Of a stretch of DNA of 64,000 nucleotides, positions 17,494-26,895 are shown one piece after another; positions within the stretch are counted from its first letter, which is position 1; every line of letters starts with the position of its first letter. The stretch is taken from the NCBI GenBank assembly GCA_031256675.1, contig JAIRQC010000027.1, positions 17,386-81,385 of the forward strand. The letters are read 5' to 3'. The notes under the pieces are model-generated. The model saw only the letters and a program-made list of their open reading frames with translations, did no database searches and was not told the DNA's origin. A program made the translations under genes and the position numbers. The stretch is from Rikenellaceae bacterium (GTDB taxonomy: Bacteria > Bacteroidota > Bacteroidia > Bacteroidales > Rikenellaceae).

Positions 17494-19575
17494 TTATTTT
17501 TTCTCGGTTATTGCCAGGTATCCTATGCGGTTTGTACCCCCTGAGGCTATCTTGTTGGGGCCGCTGCTGCCAGAGTTGTTGCGCGCCTCGGCGTCGCCGA
17601 TCACGCGCAGCCTGACCACCAGCGTTGCCTGTCCCTTTGCCGCGTCGGGCATCGGGCAGGAGAATTGCACGGCGTGGTAGTTGCTGTTCCAGTCGACCGA
17701 TTCGTATTCGTAGAAACGGCGCCAGTCGGCTATCAGCGCCCCCTCGCCCGTCGCCCACTCCGCACAGAAGAAGCGCGGGCCGGTCTGCGAGCTGGATGTG
17801 GAGAAGACGAGTGTCATGTCGCCGGTCACGCCCGCGGAGGAGGTGGTTATGATCCACGCTTCACCCCTGACGGCGCCTGGTTCGCGCTGCGCGTCGAGAA
17901 TCGAACTGCCGGTGCCGTTCAGCCATACGTTAGCGTTGATGCAGGCGTACTGCATGGTCAGGCTGCCCTCCATGGCGGGATGGGCCTCGTTGTTATCGTC
18001 GACCGTAGCCGTAGCGAGGCGGGCATACGTCCATGCGAAATAGAGCGACGGGGTTCCCGTGCTGGCGTTGGTGATGTTACTGCGCATCGAATATTTGATA
18101 GTGCCCGTACCTGCGGCAGCCCTCACCTCGTTTGCGTCCGAATTGTTCGCCCACGGCCCGAAACGTACCACATCGCGGGTCAGGCGCGTCGTCTCGTCGG
18201 TCGAGATGGCGTCGTCGGCAGCGGAACGTATGCGCATAACATCGAACAGCCGGTTGTTCAGCATTTTGTGCTTCATCACCACGCCGGTTATCGAACCCGA
18301 ACCGTGCGCTATGAGTTTGGCGAAACGCTCCTTGAAGTAGGCGCTGGTCAGCAGCCTGATGCTATTGCCGGCGCCGTCGCGCAGGATGTGGCTGTACTGG
18401 CTGAGTGTTTCGCCCAGCGCGGCGCTGTTGGGGTTCATCGGGCTGGAGAGATTGGACTCGTCGATGTTGACGTAAGTACCCATCGGTATCTCGTACTGCA
18501 CGCCGCTCACCGTCACGAGCGTGTTCTCATAGTCGGACAGGTTGGCCAGCGAGCTGACAGCCACCGGCGCGACGCCGCTCGCAGAGGCCTCGACCGAAAG
18601 CATGTTCTCGACGCTGGCCCCGCTGACGCGCTTCTGGCCCGTAACCGGATCGACAAGCACCGTCAGGTCGACCAGATGCAACCTGATCTTGGAGTTCAGG
18701 TCGTAGATGTTCTCCTCGGGGGTGTTGAACTGGATGAGCAACGCCTTGCCGCTTGCATCCTGCACCCACATTTTGTTTGCGTCGAAGTTGCCCGACTTGC
18801 GGTCGCTGGTCACGTAAACCTCCGCGCAGATATTGTCGGTGAAGGAGCCCACTCCGCCGGGGAGCCTGCTCAGGGCTTCGGCCAGCGTTACGGTCTGGGC
18901 CAGGAGCGGGTCGGTGGCGCTGCCCCGCTGGCGAATGGTGGCCATAACCGAGATGTTCTCGTTGCCGGTGCCAACCATCGTGAAGCGCACCTGCGCCGAG
19001 CGGTAATCTGTAAGCGGCGAGGCGGAGACGTTGAATGTCTGCGTGGTGGCCGTACTCTCGCCCACGGTGAGCCATGTGGCGCCGAGCGTTTCGGCCTTCC
19101 ACACGACATTGGTGCGGAGCTTGACCGTGGCCGTGCACTCGCGGCTCGAGGCGGAGACGGTGCTCATGCCGTTCATGTCGAGTTCGAGGTAGGGTACGGC
19201 GGCCTCCTGACGGATGTGTATCGTGCCGTAGATGGCCCCGCCCGACACCACGCACACGTCGGCGCGACGGACGAATGGCTCGGTCGTATTCTCGGACACC
19301 GAAATGGTGAAGCGTCCGTCTTCCGCGCCACGGTTGTCGAACACATCCACCCACGACTCGTTGGAGGTGTGATAGACCACTTTGAGCTGCCAGCTTTTGA
19401 GGTTGGAGTACATCTCCACATCCTGTTTGCCGGCGGCGGCGGTGAAGTAGATCTCGTCGGAACTCATCGCCAGTCTGGCGTACAGGCCGTCGGCGTCATC
19501 CTTTCTGCACCCGCCCGACAGCGCGGCTGCGAGCAGCATAAAGAGCGACAGGCGGTTCAGGTTTAACGGTTTCAT
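17494..19575 (-). CDS. BACON/DUF5689-type lipoprotein
   Basis: A 693-residue lipoprotein with signal ending L-S-G-G-C-R-K-D-D; again K-D-D near the lipid cysteine argues for surface display. Two BACON-like domains occupy roughly residues 30-130 and 130-225 (S-W-Q-L-K-V-V-Y, later V-V-W-K-A-E-T-L-G-A-T-W-L). A DUF5689-like segment (about 225-440) contains E-V-Y-V-T-S-D and M-W-V-Q-D-A-S-G-K. The last 240 residues form a beta-rich module with G-P-R-F-F-C-A-E-W and a C-terminus similar to the 941-residue lipoprotein. Such proteins usually bind ligand or act as accessory surface proteins next to SusCD. No enzyme motif is visible. An 11-bp repeat lies just upstream. Confidence 0.82.
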   Translation of the reverse strand: MKPLNLNRLSLFMLLAAALSGGCRKDDADGLYARLAMSSDEIYFTAAAGKQDVEMYSNLKSWQLKVVYHTSNESWVDVFDNRGAEDGRFTISVSENTTEPFVRRADVCVVSGGAIYGTIHIRQEAAVPYLELDMNGMSTVSASSRECTATVKLRTNVVWKAETLGATWLTVGESTATTQTFNVSASPLTDYRSAQVRFTMVGTGNENISVMATIRQRGSATDPLLAQTVTLAEALSRLPGGVGSFTDNICAEVYVTSDRKSGNFDANKMWVQDASGKALLIQFNTPEENIYDLNSKIRLHLVDLTVLVDPVTGQKRVSGASVENMLSVEASASGVAPVAVSSLANLSDYENTLVTVSGVQYEIPMGTYVNIDESNLSSPMNPNSAALGETLSQYSHILRDGAGNSIRLLTSAYFKERFAKLIAHGSGSITGVVMKHKMLNNRLFDVMRIRSAADDAISTDETTRLTRDVVRFGPWANNSDANEVRAAAGTGTIKYSMRSNITNASTGTPSLYFAWTYARLATATVDDNNEAHPAMEGSLTMQYACINANVWLNGTGSSILDAQREPGAVRGEAWIITTSSAGVTGDMTLVFSTSSSQTGPRFFCAEWATGEGALIADWRRFYEYESVDWNSNYHAVQFSCPMPDAAKGQATLVVRLRVIGDAEARNNSGSSGPNKIASGGTNRIGYLAITEKK

Positions 19576-19602
19576 AATATCAAAAGTTTTTTCTTGTCGG
19601 GT

Positions 19603-19646
19603 TGCGTTCAGGCTGCGTTCATGTTGCGTTCATGTTGTTTTCAGGC
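19603..19646. repeat. Four 11-bp tandem repeats between operon genes
   Basis: Units TGCGTTCAGGC, TGCGTTCATGT, TGCGTTCATGT and TGTTTTCAGGC run from 19603 to 19646 in the 109-bp gap between two genes of the Sus-like operon. No function is evident. Confidence 0.8.
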
Positions 19647-19684
19647 AATCCTGTTGCCTCGGTTATTTGTCGTTTATCGCAAAA

Positions 19685-21088
19685 TCATTTAAGACTGCCC
19701 AACTCTATCGACGAACGGTACTGTCGTCCGAAGCGGTCGGTGGCGACGAACTCGACCGTGCGGGCGGAGGCCCCGGGCACGGCGGCGAAGTAGAAGAACG
19801 ACTTGACGGCCCGTTTGTAGGATGGCGGTTCGCCCTTGCCCTCGTCGCGACGGCGTTGCAGGTGGCGCAGGTAGTTAGGATCGTAATCGTCGAAGCGGGC
19901 GGCGACCCCCATCTCGCGGCCATCCTCCCGCCACTCTACCCTCCACTGCGGGTCCCAGTTCCATATCTTGGCCACCACGGCGTTGGGCCTGCGAGGGAAA
20001 GCGCCACGGTCGAAAAGCTCGATCTGCCAGTTGCGATCGTGGCCATAAACCTTGAAATACCAGCTCGTCACGCCATTGTCACGCTCAAAGACCTGATAGC
20101 CCATCGGGCAGCCGTCCTTGCCGAAACCCTCCGAACTCCACCATGCACCGCCGCACGAGGCGACGTTGTGCTCCGTGATCCCGGGCAGCACATCGAAATT
20201 GGAATTCAGGTGGCTGTGGCCGGTGAGGAAGCTCACGGTGTGGCCCTTGCATATCCCTGCAAGCTCTTTGGTCCCGCTGCCGATATGGATGGTCATGGCG
20301 TGCATGCAGATATTGATACGCGATCCTTTCTCGAGCAGCGCGACATAGCGTTTGAGCCACGCAAACTGCTCGGGGGTTATGCGCTCCTCGTAGCGTTTAT
20401 CCGTGTTGTAGACTATGTTGTTGAGCACGACGAAATGTTCGCCTCCCAGGTCGAAGGCGTACCACGTCGGGCCGAAACAGCTTTTGTAGGCCGTACAGTC
20501 GTTCACCCTGTCCTTGTCGTAGTCGTGGTTGCCAATGACCGGATAGACGGGGACGCCGAGCGTGGCGACGGCGCGTTTGTAGTCGGCAAAAAGGCCCATG
20601 TTGTCCCACACGATGTCGCCCAGTGCGATGGCCGTCACCCTGTTGCCGCCCTCGTTCGCCACAAATGCGGCAAGGTCGGCTACGGTCTCGTTGCGGAACC
20701 GCCCCATGTGGCGTTCGGTCTGCACCTGCGGGTCGCCGATAGCCGCCAGCACATAACCGTCGCTGCGTCCGTAGGGCTCGAGGGCGAAATCATACGTCTC
20801 GCGCCCCTGTTCGATACGCAGGTAGAACTCGGGCGATCCGCTGTCGAACGGCGCGACATAGCCCGAGGGGGTGACCACCGAGACGAACTCGGCCTCCCTT
20901 GCAGCATCCAGCGTCCACACCCCGCGATCGTCGGTGCGCGCAAAGTCGTGGCCGTCGGTCACGGCTACGCCCGCCAGCGGCTTGCCGGAGGCCGTCACAC
21001 GCCCGTGCAACTCCGCCGCAGGGAGCAGACCAACGGAGCAGTGCCACAGCAGCGTCGCTAAAAGCGATATTTTTCCAATAGGGCGCAT
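19685..21088 (-). CDS. Secreted calcineurin-like phosphoesterase
   Basis: A 467-residue phosphoesterase with a cleavable type I signal peptide (hydrophobic residues about 8-23, then A-A-E-L) rather than a lipobox. A carboxypeptidase-regulatory-like domain (about 25-100) precedes the metallophosphoesterase domain with motifs G-D-P-Q, L-G-D-I-V-W-D, G-N-H-D-Y-D, C-M-H-A-M and T-G-H-S-H. The first motif has D-x-Q instead of D-x-H, as is common in this branch. The C-terminal domain matches that of the lipoprotein paralogue at 15531 (Y-Q-V-F-E-R, S-W-Y-F-K). It is probably periplasmic, so the locus has one surface and one periplasmic phosphoesterase. It starts 3 bp after the susD-like gene. Confidence 0.9.
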   Translation of the reverse strand: MRPIGKISLLATLLWHCSVGLLPAAELHGRVTASGKPLAGVAVTDGHDFARTDDRGVWTLDAAREAEFVSVVTPSGYVAPFDSGSPEFYLRIEQGRETYDFALEPYGRSDGYVLAAIGDPQVQTERHMGRFRNETVADLAAFVANEGGNRVTAIALGDIVWDNMGLFADYKRAVATLGVPVYPVIGNHDYDKDRVNDCTAYKSCFGPTWYAFDLGGEHFVVLNNIVYNTDKRYEERITPEQFAWLKRYVALLEKGSRINICMHAMTIHIGSGTKELAGICKGHTVSFLTGHSHLNSNFDVLPGITEHNVASCGGAWWSSEGFGKDGCPMGYQVFERDNGVTSWYFKVYGHDRNWQIELFDRGAFPRRPNAVVAKIWNWDPQWRVEWREDGREMGVAARFDDYDPNYLRHLQRRRDEGKGEPPSYKRAVKSFFYFAAVPGASARTVEFVATDRFGRQYRSSIELGSLK

Positions 21089-21091
21089 CGT

Positions 21092-22612
21092 CTATCGTTG
21101 CAATATTTCTGCGTCGCGGCTCCACCACACCGGCGTGAGCATGTTGTCGCCGCCGTCCATATAGGCGTCGCGCATCGCCTTGACCTGTGCTGCGTAGTTG
21201 TCGGGGTTGGTCGTCGCGCTGCCCACCGAGTAGGGAAAGCGGCGCGGCAGGATGCCGCTGTTCGAGGTGCCCGAACCTATGGTCAGGTTGGGATAGCCCG
21301 TGCGGCGGTATTCGTTCCACGCTTCGAGGCCGACCCAGAACAGCGCCACATATTTCTGGTTGATAATACACTCCAGCGTATTGTCGTATGGCAGTTTGGC
21401 CAGCAGCTGTTCGACGGTAGCGTCCGACACGGGAGGGGCGTTGCTGCTCCGAAAGGCATCCCAGTATTTGACCGAGGCGGTAATGGCCCGTTTGTAGTAA
21501 TCCTCGGCGAGTGCGGCCCCGCCGGCAACAATGCCGCGCTGGGCCGCTTCGGCCTTGATGAAGAGTACTTCGTCGTACTTGATAAAGCAATAGGGGGTCG
21601 TGGCGGTGCCCAGCGCGCCCTGGCGAATATGTGCCGCGCCCGAGCCGTCGGTATCCTGTGTCGGCATTCCGCTTGGGACGCCCTTCCACTCGCTGCCGCC
21701 CATCACGGCAAAGATCGACAGGCGGGGATCGCCCGCATCGTCGAGCGTCTTGACAAAATATTCGGCCATTGAGCGCGAGTTGTTGAAGTTCTTCTCGGTC
21801 TCGTCGGCAAAGTAGTTACGGAACGGGGCCACGCCGGTGAAGTTCAGCGAGACGTTCTCGTCGTTCGACTCTATGACGGGATAGAGGGCCGGACTGGAGA
21901 CTATCTGGTCGATCTTCTGCGAGATGTTCATCCCGCCGATGCTGTACGATAGATTGCGGTTGACGTTGCGCATCAGCAGCCGCAGATAGAGCGAGTTGGT
22001 GAACTTCTTCCAGCGCGCGATGTTGCCGCCGAACAGCAGGTCTTTCGATGGATAGTTCAACCCTTTCGAGATCTGATAGAGTTTGTTTGCCCGCTCCAGG
22101 TTTTCGAATATGCTGTCGTAGACCATCTGCTGCGGGTCGAAGCGCGGTTTGGTCAGGCCGCTGCCGATCTTGAATGCGTCGCGCAGGGGTATGTCGCCGA
22201 AGCTGTCGGTGAGCGTCGAGAGGCACAGCGCACGCAGCGTCAGGCCTATGGCCAGCGAATTGTTGTCGCTGTTCTTCACCGAGAGTTCCATTATTTCGTT
22301 GGCATTGGCGGCCCACACGGCGAAATCGCTCCACAAACCGCCGGTCACCCCGACGGGAAGGACATAACGATGGTAGGCGTTGGTCGAGGAGCCCGACACG
22401 GTATACTGTATCAGCTCGCCGTTAATGCCGTGCGTATCTTTCAACAGGTCGTTGCCGACGCCGCAGATGACCGTCTCGAACATGTTGGCCGGCAGGATGC
22501 TCCCCTTGCCCATCTGGTTGGGGTTGGAGTTGTACTCGTCGAACTTGTGACGGCACGACCCGAGCGAGAGGGCAACGGCGGCCGTCAGGAGCATATAATT
22601 TGCTTTTTTCAT
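21092..22612 (-). CDS. SusD/RagB-like nutrient-binding lipoprotein
   Basis: Partner lipoprotein of the SusC-type transporter, acting as the lid that captures ligand on the cell surface. The signal ends L-G-S-C-R-H-K-F-D-E-Y-N, with the lipid cysteine followed by the typical F-D-E-Y-N-x-N-P-N-Q of the SusD-like group. TPR-like helical segments follow (L-R-A-L-C-L-S-T-L-T-D-S-F-G-D-I-P is highly characteristic). The end is G-G-D-N-M-L-T-P-V-W-W. At about 506 residues it belongs to the SusD-like branch often tied to non-starch ligands. ATG 22612 (M-K-K-A-N-Y-M) gives the better signal peptide; ATG 22621 is possible. It begins 13 bp after the susC-like stop. Confidence 0.93.
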   Translation of the reverse strand: MKKANYMLLTAAVALSLGSCRHKFDEYNSNPNQMGKGSILPANMFETVICGVGNDLLKDTHGINGELIQYTVSGSSTNAYHRYVLPVGVTGGLWSDFAVWAANANEIMELSVKNSDNNSLAIGLTLRALCLSTLTDSFGDIPLRDAFKIGSGLTKPRFDPQQMVYDSIFENLERANKLYQISKGLNYPSKDLLFGGNIARWKKFTNSLYLRLLMRNVNRNLSYSIGGMNISQKIDQIVSSPALYPVIESNDENVSLNFTGVAPFRNYFADETEKNFNNSRSMAEYFVKTLDDAGDPRLSIFAVMGGSEWKGVPSGMPTQDTDGSGAAHIRQGALGTATTPYCFIKYDEVLFIKAEAAQRGIVAGGAALAEDYYKRAITASVKYWDAFRSSNAPPVSDATVEQLLAKLPYDNTLECIINQKYVALFWVGLEAWNEYRRTGYPNLTIGSGTSNSGILPRRFPYSVGSATTNPDNYAAQVKAMRDAYMDGGDNMLTPVWWSRDAEILQR

Positions 22613-22625
22613 CTCTGTCAATCTT

Positions 22626-25600
22626 TTAGAAGCTCAACTTTATGTTCATACCATAGGTCCGCGTCATGGGATAGGCGCCGATCTCGATACCGCGGCTGAT
22701 GGAGGAACCGTTGATGGCTGCGGCTTCGGGGTCGTAGAACGGGAAGTTAGTCCAGCAGAACAGGTTGGTGGCGTAGAAACCTATGTTGGCCGCCTGCAAC
22801 ACGCCTGTCTTTTTGCAGATGCTCGCCGGAAGGTTGTAACCTATTCGAAGCTCCTTGAATTTCAGGTATGAGGTGTCGAAGGTGTTCATCTCGGCGTTCG
22901 AACGCTCGTAGACCGTGCTGCTGTAATAGTCGACAATATCGGTGGTGATGGTGGCGTTCTTCTGATATGTGCCGTCCGGGTTGAGATTGACGCCGGGATG
23001 CACCAGGCCGTCGTAACGTCCGGGCAGGGTGTTTTTGAGCTTGCCCTGATAGGAGAGTGCGAAGTGGGATACCGAGTAGCAGTTGCCGCCCCACTGTCCG
23101 GCGAATGTCATGTCGACGTTGAAGTCCCACAGGCGCAGCGACGAGCCGAAGCCCCCTTTCCAGTCGGGGAAGATGCTGCCCAGGTCGATCAGGTCGTCGG
23201 CGCTGCTGTTTTTGAGCAGCGGTTTGCCGCTGACCGGGTCCACCACCACCGCCCCTTCGCAGTCGACCCTGTTGCCATTAGCGTCCATGTAGAACGCTCC
23301 CCGGGGGGCGCGCTGGTATCCGTATCCGTAGATGCGTCCGAGTTCGGTGCCGGGATACGCGTCGATGAACACGCGCGAACCGATAGTGTTGGGGTTTACG
23401 CTCCACTTTTCGACCCCCGGGGCCAGCGCGACAAGCTTGTTGCGGTTGAGCGACCAGTTGAGGCTCACCGACCAGCCGATATTGCGCGTTTTTACGGGCC
23501 ATACGGTTGTTGCAAGCTCTATGCCCCTGTTACGCACGTCGCCGGCGTTGATTATCAGATTGCCCGTCCCTGTTATGTCATCCACCGGGCTTGGAATGAT
23601 CTGGTTGGTGGTTTTGGCGCGATAGAGCACAAGGTCTAACGACCAGCGGTTGTTGAACAGTTTGGCTTCGAGGCCCGCCTCCCAGCTCTCGACGTTCTCG
23701 GGTTTGAGCAGCGGGTTTTGCAGCGTGCGCGGCAGGGTGTAGGAGGAGCTGAAATTGCTGTTGCTGTAATAGAGCGCCGTGCGATATGGGTCGGTGTCGT
23801 TACCCACGTTGGCCCACGACCCCCTCAGTCGCAGCATGTCGACCCACGGGGCATAGCGGCGCAGTCCGATTGCCTTGTCGAGCAGTACGCTTGCGCTCAC
23901 CGAGGGGTAGAAGTATGAGTTGTTGCTGCGGGGCAGCGTGCTCGACCAGTCGTTACGTCCGGTGATCTCGACGAAATATGTATCCCGCCATGCGAAGTTG
24001 GCGAAACCGTAGAGGCTGTTGATGGATTTGTTCGAGCGGGTCGGGGTGACCAGCGGGTTGTCCATCGAGTTCTGCATGGTGAATACGTTGGAGAAGAGTT
24101 TCGAGGCCACCACGTTCACATAGCGGTAGTTGGAGACCATGTTGTTGCCCCCGAAACCGGCGTAGAGGTTCAGCTCGCCCGGCAGATCGCGTTTCCATGT
24201 CAGCAGGAAGTCGTTGTTCATCTGGAAACTGGTGGTCGACTGCTCGCGATAGTAACCGTCAGCGTAACCGCTCGAATAGAGCGGGCGGCGCTGCGTGGCG
24301 AAGTCCGAGTTGAAGTCGACGCCGGTGCGCACCATAAGGTTCAGGTCGGGAAGGATGCCTGCCGTCGCCGAAACGTTGCCGTAGACGCGGTCGCGGTCGA
24401 GCGAGTTGAGGTTCTCGTAGACGATGCGGTAGACGTTCTCCGACAGGCCGTTGGTTATCAGTTTCTGGCTTTCGGAGGTGGTATTGTTGACCTGGTCGAG
24501 GCGCAGCATCTCGTGGATGCGTCCGCTGGCCCATTCGTCGTAGTAGGATTTGATGGGGATGCTGGTCACGTTCCACATCAGGGTGTAGAGTGGCGACGAG
24601 TTGCTGTAACCGGTCGTCGGCAGGTTGTCGCTGTTCTTGCGGTAGTATGTGGCCCGCGCGTCGAGCTTTATACGCCTGTTGATTTGCTGCGAGGCGGCCA
24701 GGTTGATGTTCTGGCTGGCGTAGCCGGTGTTGGGGGCGATCCACTCGTTGCGCGTATCCTTGAACGAGAGGCGGAACGAGCCGTCGCGCCCCATCGAGCC
24801 ATCCATCGAGACGCTGTTGGTGTAGGTCACGCCGGTGCGGAAAAAGCCCTTGTACCAGTCCTGCGCCACCCACGGCATTCGGGTGTATGTGTCGTCGTCG
24901 AAGTTGCGCGAATTGTAGGTGTAGAACATCTGTCCCTCGTAGCGCGGGCCGAAAGCGTAGCGCGACTGCAACCTGCCGACGCGCTGGCCGTTGTCGGTCT
25001 GGTTGGCCTGAATGGTCCAGAACGAGTAGTAGCGGCGGGCGTCCCCCGGGTCGCTGGCGATACCGGCGAGGTTGGCGTTGCCCGCGCCGTACTCGTCTTG
25101 AAAGTCGGGCCAGAAGCCCGCCCGTTCCAGCGTAACGGCCGAGTTGAGGGTTATGCCGAGCCCCGTGCGGCCCTTGCCGCTTTTGGTGGTGATGATGATG
25201 GCCCCCGCCCCTGCCCTCGAGCCGTAAAGGGCGGTTGCTGCCGGCCCTTTGAGCACCGACACCGACTCGATGTCGTCGGGGTTCAGATCGCCCACGCCGT
25301 TGCCCATGTCCACCGGCGCGTCGGTCGAATAGGCCGAGCCGCCGAAGTTCTGCGTCCGCGAGCCCACCGGCACGCCGTCGATGACGAACAGTGCCTGGTT
25401 GTTGTCGGGGTTGAGCGAGTTCTCGCCGCGCAGCGTCACGCGGGTCGATCCGCTCGGCCCCGACGACGCAGACTCGAGGTTTAGGCCGGCCACCTTGCCG
25501 TCGAGGCCGCTGAGCCAGTTGTTGGCCACCACGGTGGTGAGCTGTTCGCCCGTCACCTTTGAGACGGCGTAGCCGAGCGACTTCTCCTCGCGCTTCATGC

Positions 25601-25943
25601 CGAGGGCCGTCACCACAACGTTGTCGATTTGCTGTTCGTCGGCGACGAGTTTTATCGACATGGTGGTTGCGGAGCCCACCTTAACATCCTGCGTCGAGTA
25701 TCCCATACACGAGACCTCCAGCACGTCGCCCGTCCGGACGGTCATGACGAATGACCCTTTGGCGTCGGTCGTCGTAGCGGCGGAAGTACCCTTTACCGCG
25801 ATGCGGGCCCCCGCCACGGCGGTCTTACCATCGTTTTCGGTCACAGTCCCGTCGAGCCGGAAACCCTGTCCGCTGGCGCCCATACACAGCAGCAATGCCG
25901 CCGCGTGCAGCAACCATAGTCTACCGTACAATCTTTTGCCCAT
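22626..25943 (-). CDS. SusC/RagA-family TonB-dependent outer-membrane transporter
   Basis: A 1105-residue outer-membrane importer powered by TonB. After a signal peptide (about residues 1-25) come a carboxypeptidase-regulatory-like domain (about 28-110), the TonB box region I-D-N-V-V-V-T-A-L-G and the plug with the SusC signature L-R-G-E-N-S-L-N-P-D-N-N-Q and Y-G-S-R-A-G-A-G-A-I-I-I-T-T-K-S-G. A 22-strand barrel follows and ends in the aromatic C-terminus I-K-L-S-F. It is the first of the Sus-like genes in transcription order, 79 bp after the GDPD gene. No SusR, hybrid two-component system or anti-sigma factor gene adjoins it, so control probably comes from the upstream glp promoter and a local one. 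Confidence 0.95.
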   Translation of the reverse strand: MGKRLYGRLWLLHAAALLLCMGASGQGFRLDGTVTENDGKTAVAGARIAVKGTSAATTTDAKGSFVMTVRTGDVLEVSCMGYSTQDVKVGSATTMSIKLVADEQQIDNVVVTALGMKREEKSLGYAVSKVTGEQLTTVVANNWLSGLDGKVAGLNLESASSGPSGSTRVTLRGENSLNPDNNQALFVIDGVPVGSRTQNFGGSAYSTDAPVDMGNGVGDLNPDDIESVSVLKGPAATALYGSRAGAGAIIITTKSGKGRTGLGITLNSAVTLERAGFWPDFQDEYGAGNANLAGIASDPGDARRYYSFWTIQANQTDNGQRVGRLQSRYAFGPRYEGQMFYTYNSRNFDDDTYTRMPWVAQDWYKGFFRTGVTYTNSVSMDGSMGRDGSFRLSFKDTRNEWIAPNTGYASQNINLAASQQINRRIKLDARATYYRKNSDNLPTTGYSNSSPLYTLMWNVTSIPIKSYYDEWASGRIHEMLRLDQVNNTTSESQKLITNGLSENVYRIVYENLNSLDRDRVYGNVSATAGILPDLNLMVRTGVDFNSDFATQRRPLYSSGYADGYYREQSTTSFQMNNDFLLTWKRDLPGELNLYAGFGGNNMVSNYRYVNVVASKLFSNVFTMQNSMDNPLVTPTRSNKSINSLYGFANFAWRDTYFVEITGRNDWSSTLPRSNNSYFYPSVSASVLLDKAIGLRRYAPWVDMLRLRGSWANVGNDTDPYRTALYYSNSNFSSSYTLPRTLQNPLLKPENVESWEAGLEAKLFNNRWSLDLVLYRAKTTNQIIPSPVDDITGTGNLIINAGDVRNRGIELATTVWPVKTRNIGWSVSLNWSLNRNKLVALAPGVEKWSVNPNTIGSRVFIDAYPGTELGRIYGYGYQRAPRGAFYMDANGNRVDCEGAVVVDPVSGKPLLKNSSADDLIDLGSIFPDWKGGFGSSLRLWDFNVDMTFAGQWGGNCYSVSHFALSYQGKLKNTLPGRYDGLVHPGVNLNPDGTYQKNATITTDIVDYYSSTVYERSNAEMNTFDTSYLKFKELRIGYNLPASICKKTGVLQAANIGFYATNLFCWTNFPFYDPEAAAINGSSISRGIEIGAYPMTRTYGMNIKLSF

Positions 25944-26022
25944 ATTGCTTGGAATTGTGGATTTATTGTTGTGTCTTGTTATATTTGGATGCGATTTTTT
26001 ATGCGCTCATTTTCAGCGGGGG

Positions 26023-26895
26023 TTAAAACAGATCGGGATAATCGGATATTATCGCGTCGACGCCCATTCTGGTCAGGCGCACGATCTCCGCCCTGTCGTT
26101 CACCGTCCAGGGAACCACTGCCACGCCCGCCTTGTGGCACAGGGCGATCATCTGTTCGGTGACGGTCGTGTATTCGGGGCTCAGCGCCGCAGGGACAAAA
26201 CCCAGCACCTGCCACAGTTCGTCCGGGGCGCGTTTCTCGTCGGCCTCGGTCAGCAGCGAGGCGGCAACCGCGGGATAGCGGCTGTGAAGATATTGCAGCG
26301 ACCGCATGTCGAACGACTGAATATATGTGCGGTCGGCGATCCCTGCGGCGTCGACGACCGCCATCGCCAGGTCAACGAACTCCCCGACAGGCGGGTGGAG
26401 CCTGCCATCGCCCCCCTCGCGCGACTTGATCTCGATGTTGTAGCGCATCGTGCGCCCTTTCGATGCGGCGTAACGCTCCGTCTCGCGCAGCAGGTCGGCG
26501 AGCAGCGGCTTCACGGCGGCCATCTTTTTCTGGCGAGGGAAGTCGGGATGCGGTTTGAGCCCCACGTCGTACAGGCGGATGCTGTCGTAATCCATCCCGA
26601 AGAGCAGCATCCTGCGCCCCTCTGACGAGGAGAGCGTGCGCCCGTCGGGGGTGGTGGCGATCTTGTGGTTGAACCACGGGTCGTGCGATACCACGACCCG
26701 ACGGTCGCGGCTGATCTGCAAATCCATCTCGAGCGTCGTCACGCCGCGGTCGATAGCGTCCAGCATGGCCGCAATGGTGTTTTCTGGCATCAGTCCACGA
26801 CCGCCGCGGTGGGCCTGCGTGTCGAGGGCCCTTTCCTGTGCGCCGCAACCCGCCGAAAGGGACAGCAGGGAGCAGATAATAACGGTGCGTATCAT
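26023..26895 (-). CDS. Glycerophosphodiester phosphodiesterase lipoprotein
   Basis: Hydrolyses glycerophosphodiesters to glycerol 3-phosphate and an alcohol. The open frame continues upstream to 27153, but the real start is ATG 26895 (M-I-R-T-V-I-I-C), which overlaps the glpT stop as ATGA and gives 290 residues. The signal ends L-S-A-G-C with lipid cysteine C17 and no acidic surface-export motif, so a periplasmic location is likely. The catalytic H-R-G sits at 29-31, followed by P-E-N-T, the metal-binding E-M-D-L-Q and the second histidine in V-S-H-D-P. The family TIM barrel fills the rest. It links phosphodiester cleavage to GlpT uptake of the product. Confidence 0.93.
   Translation of the reverse strand: MIRTVIICSLLSLSAGCGAQERALDTQAHRGGRGLMPENTIAAMLDAIDRGVTTLEMDLQISRDRRVVVSHDPWFNHKIATTPDGRTLSSSEGRRMLLFGMDYDSIRLYDVGLKPHPDFPRQKKMAAVKPLLADLLRETERYAASKGRTMRYNIEIKSREGGDGRLHPPVGEFVDLAMAVVDAAGIADRTYIQSFDMRSLQYLHSRYPAVAASLLTEADEKRAPDELWQVLGFVPAALSPEYTTVTEQMIALCHKAGVAVVPWTVNDRAEIVRLTRMGVDAIISDYPDLF

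Noticed and set aside
13780-17615. Two plus-strand ORFs of 585 and 520 residues
   Set aside because: Antisense to the BACON lipoprotein and phosphoesterase genes, which have clear domains; no start signals.
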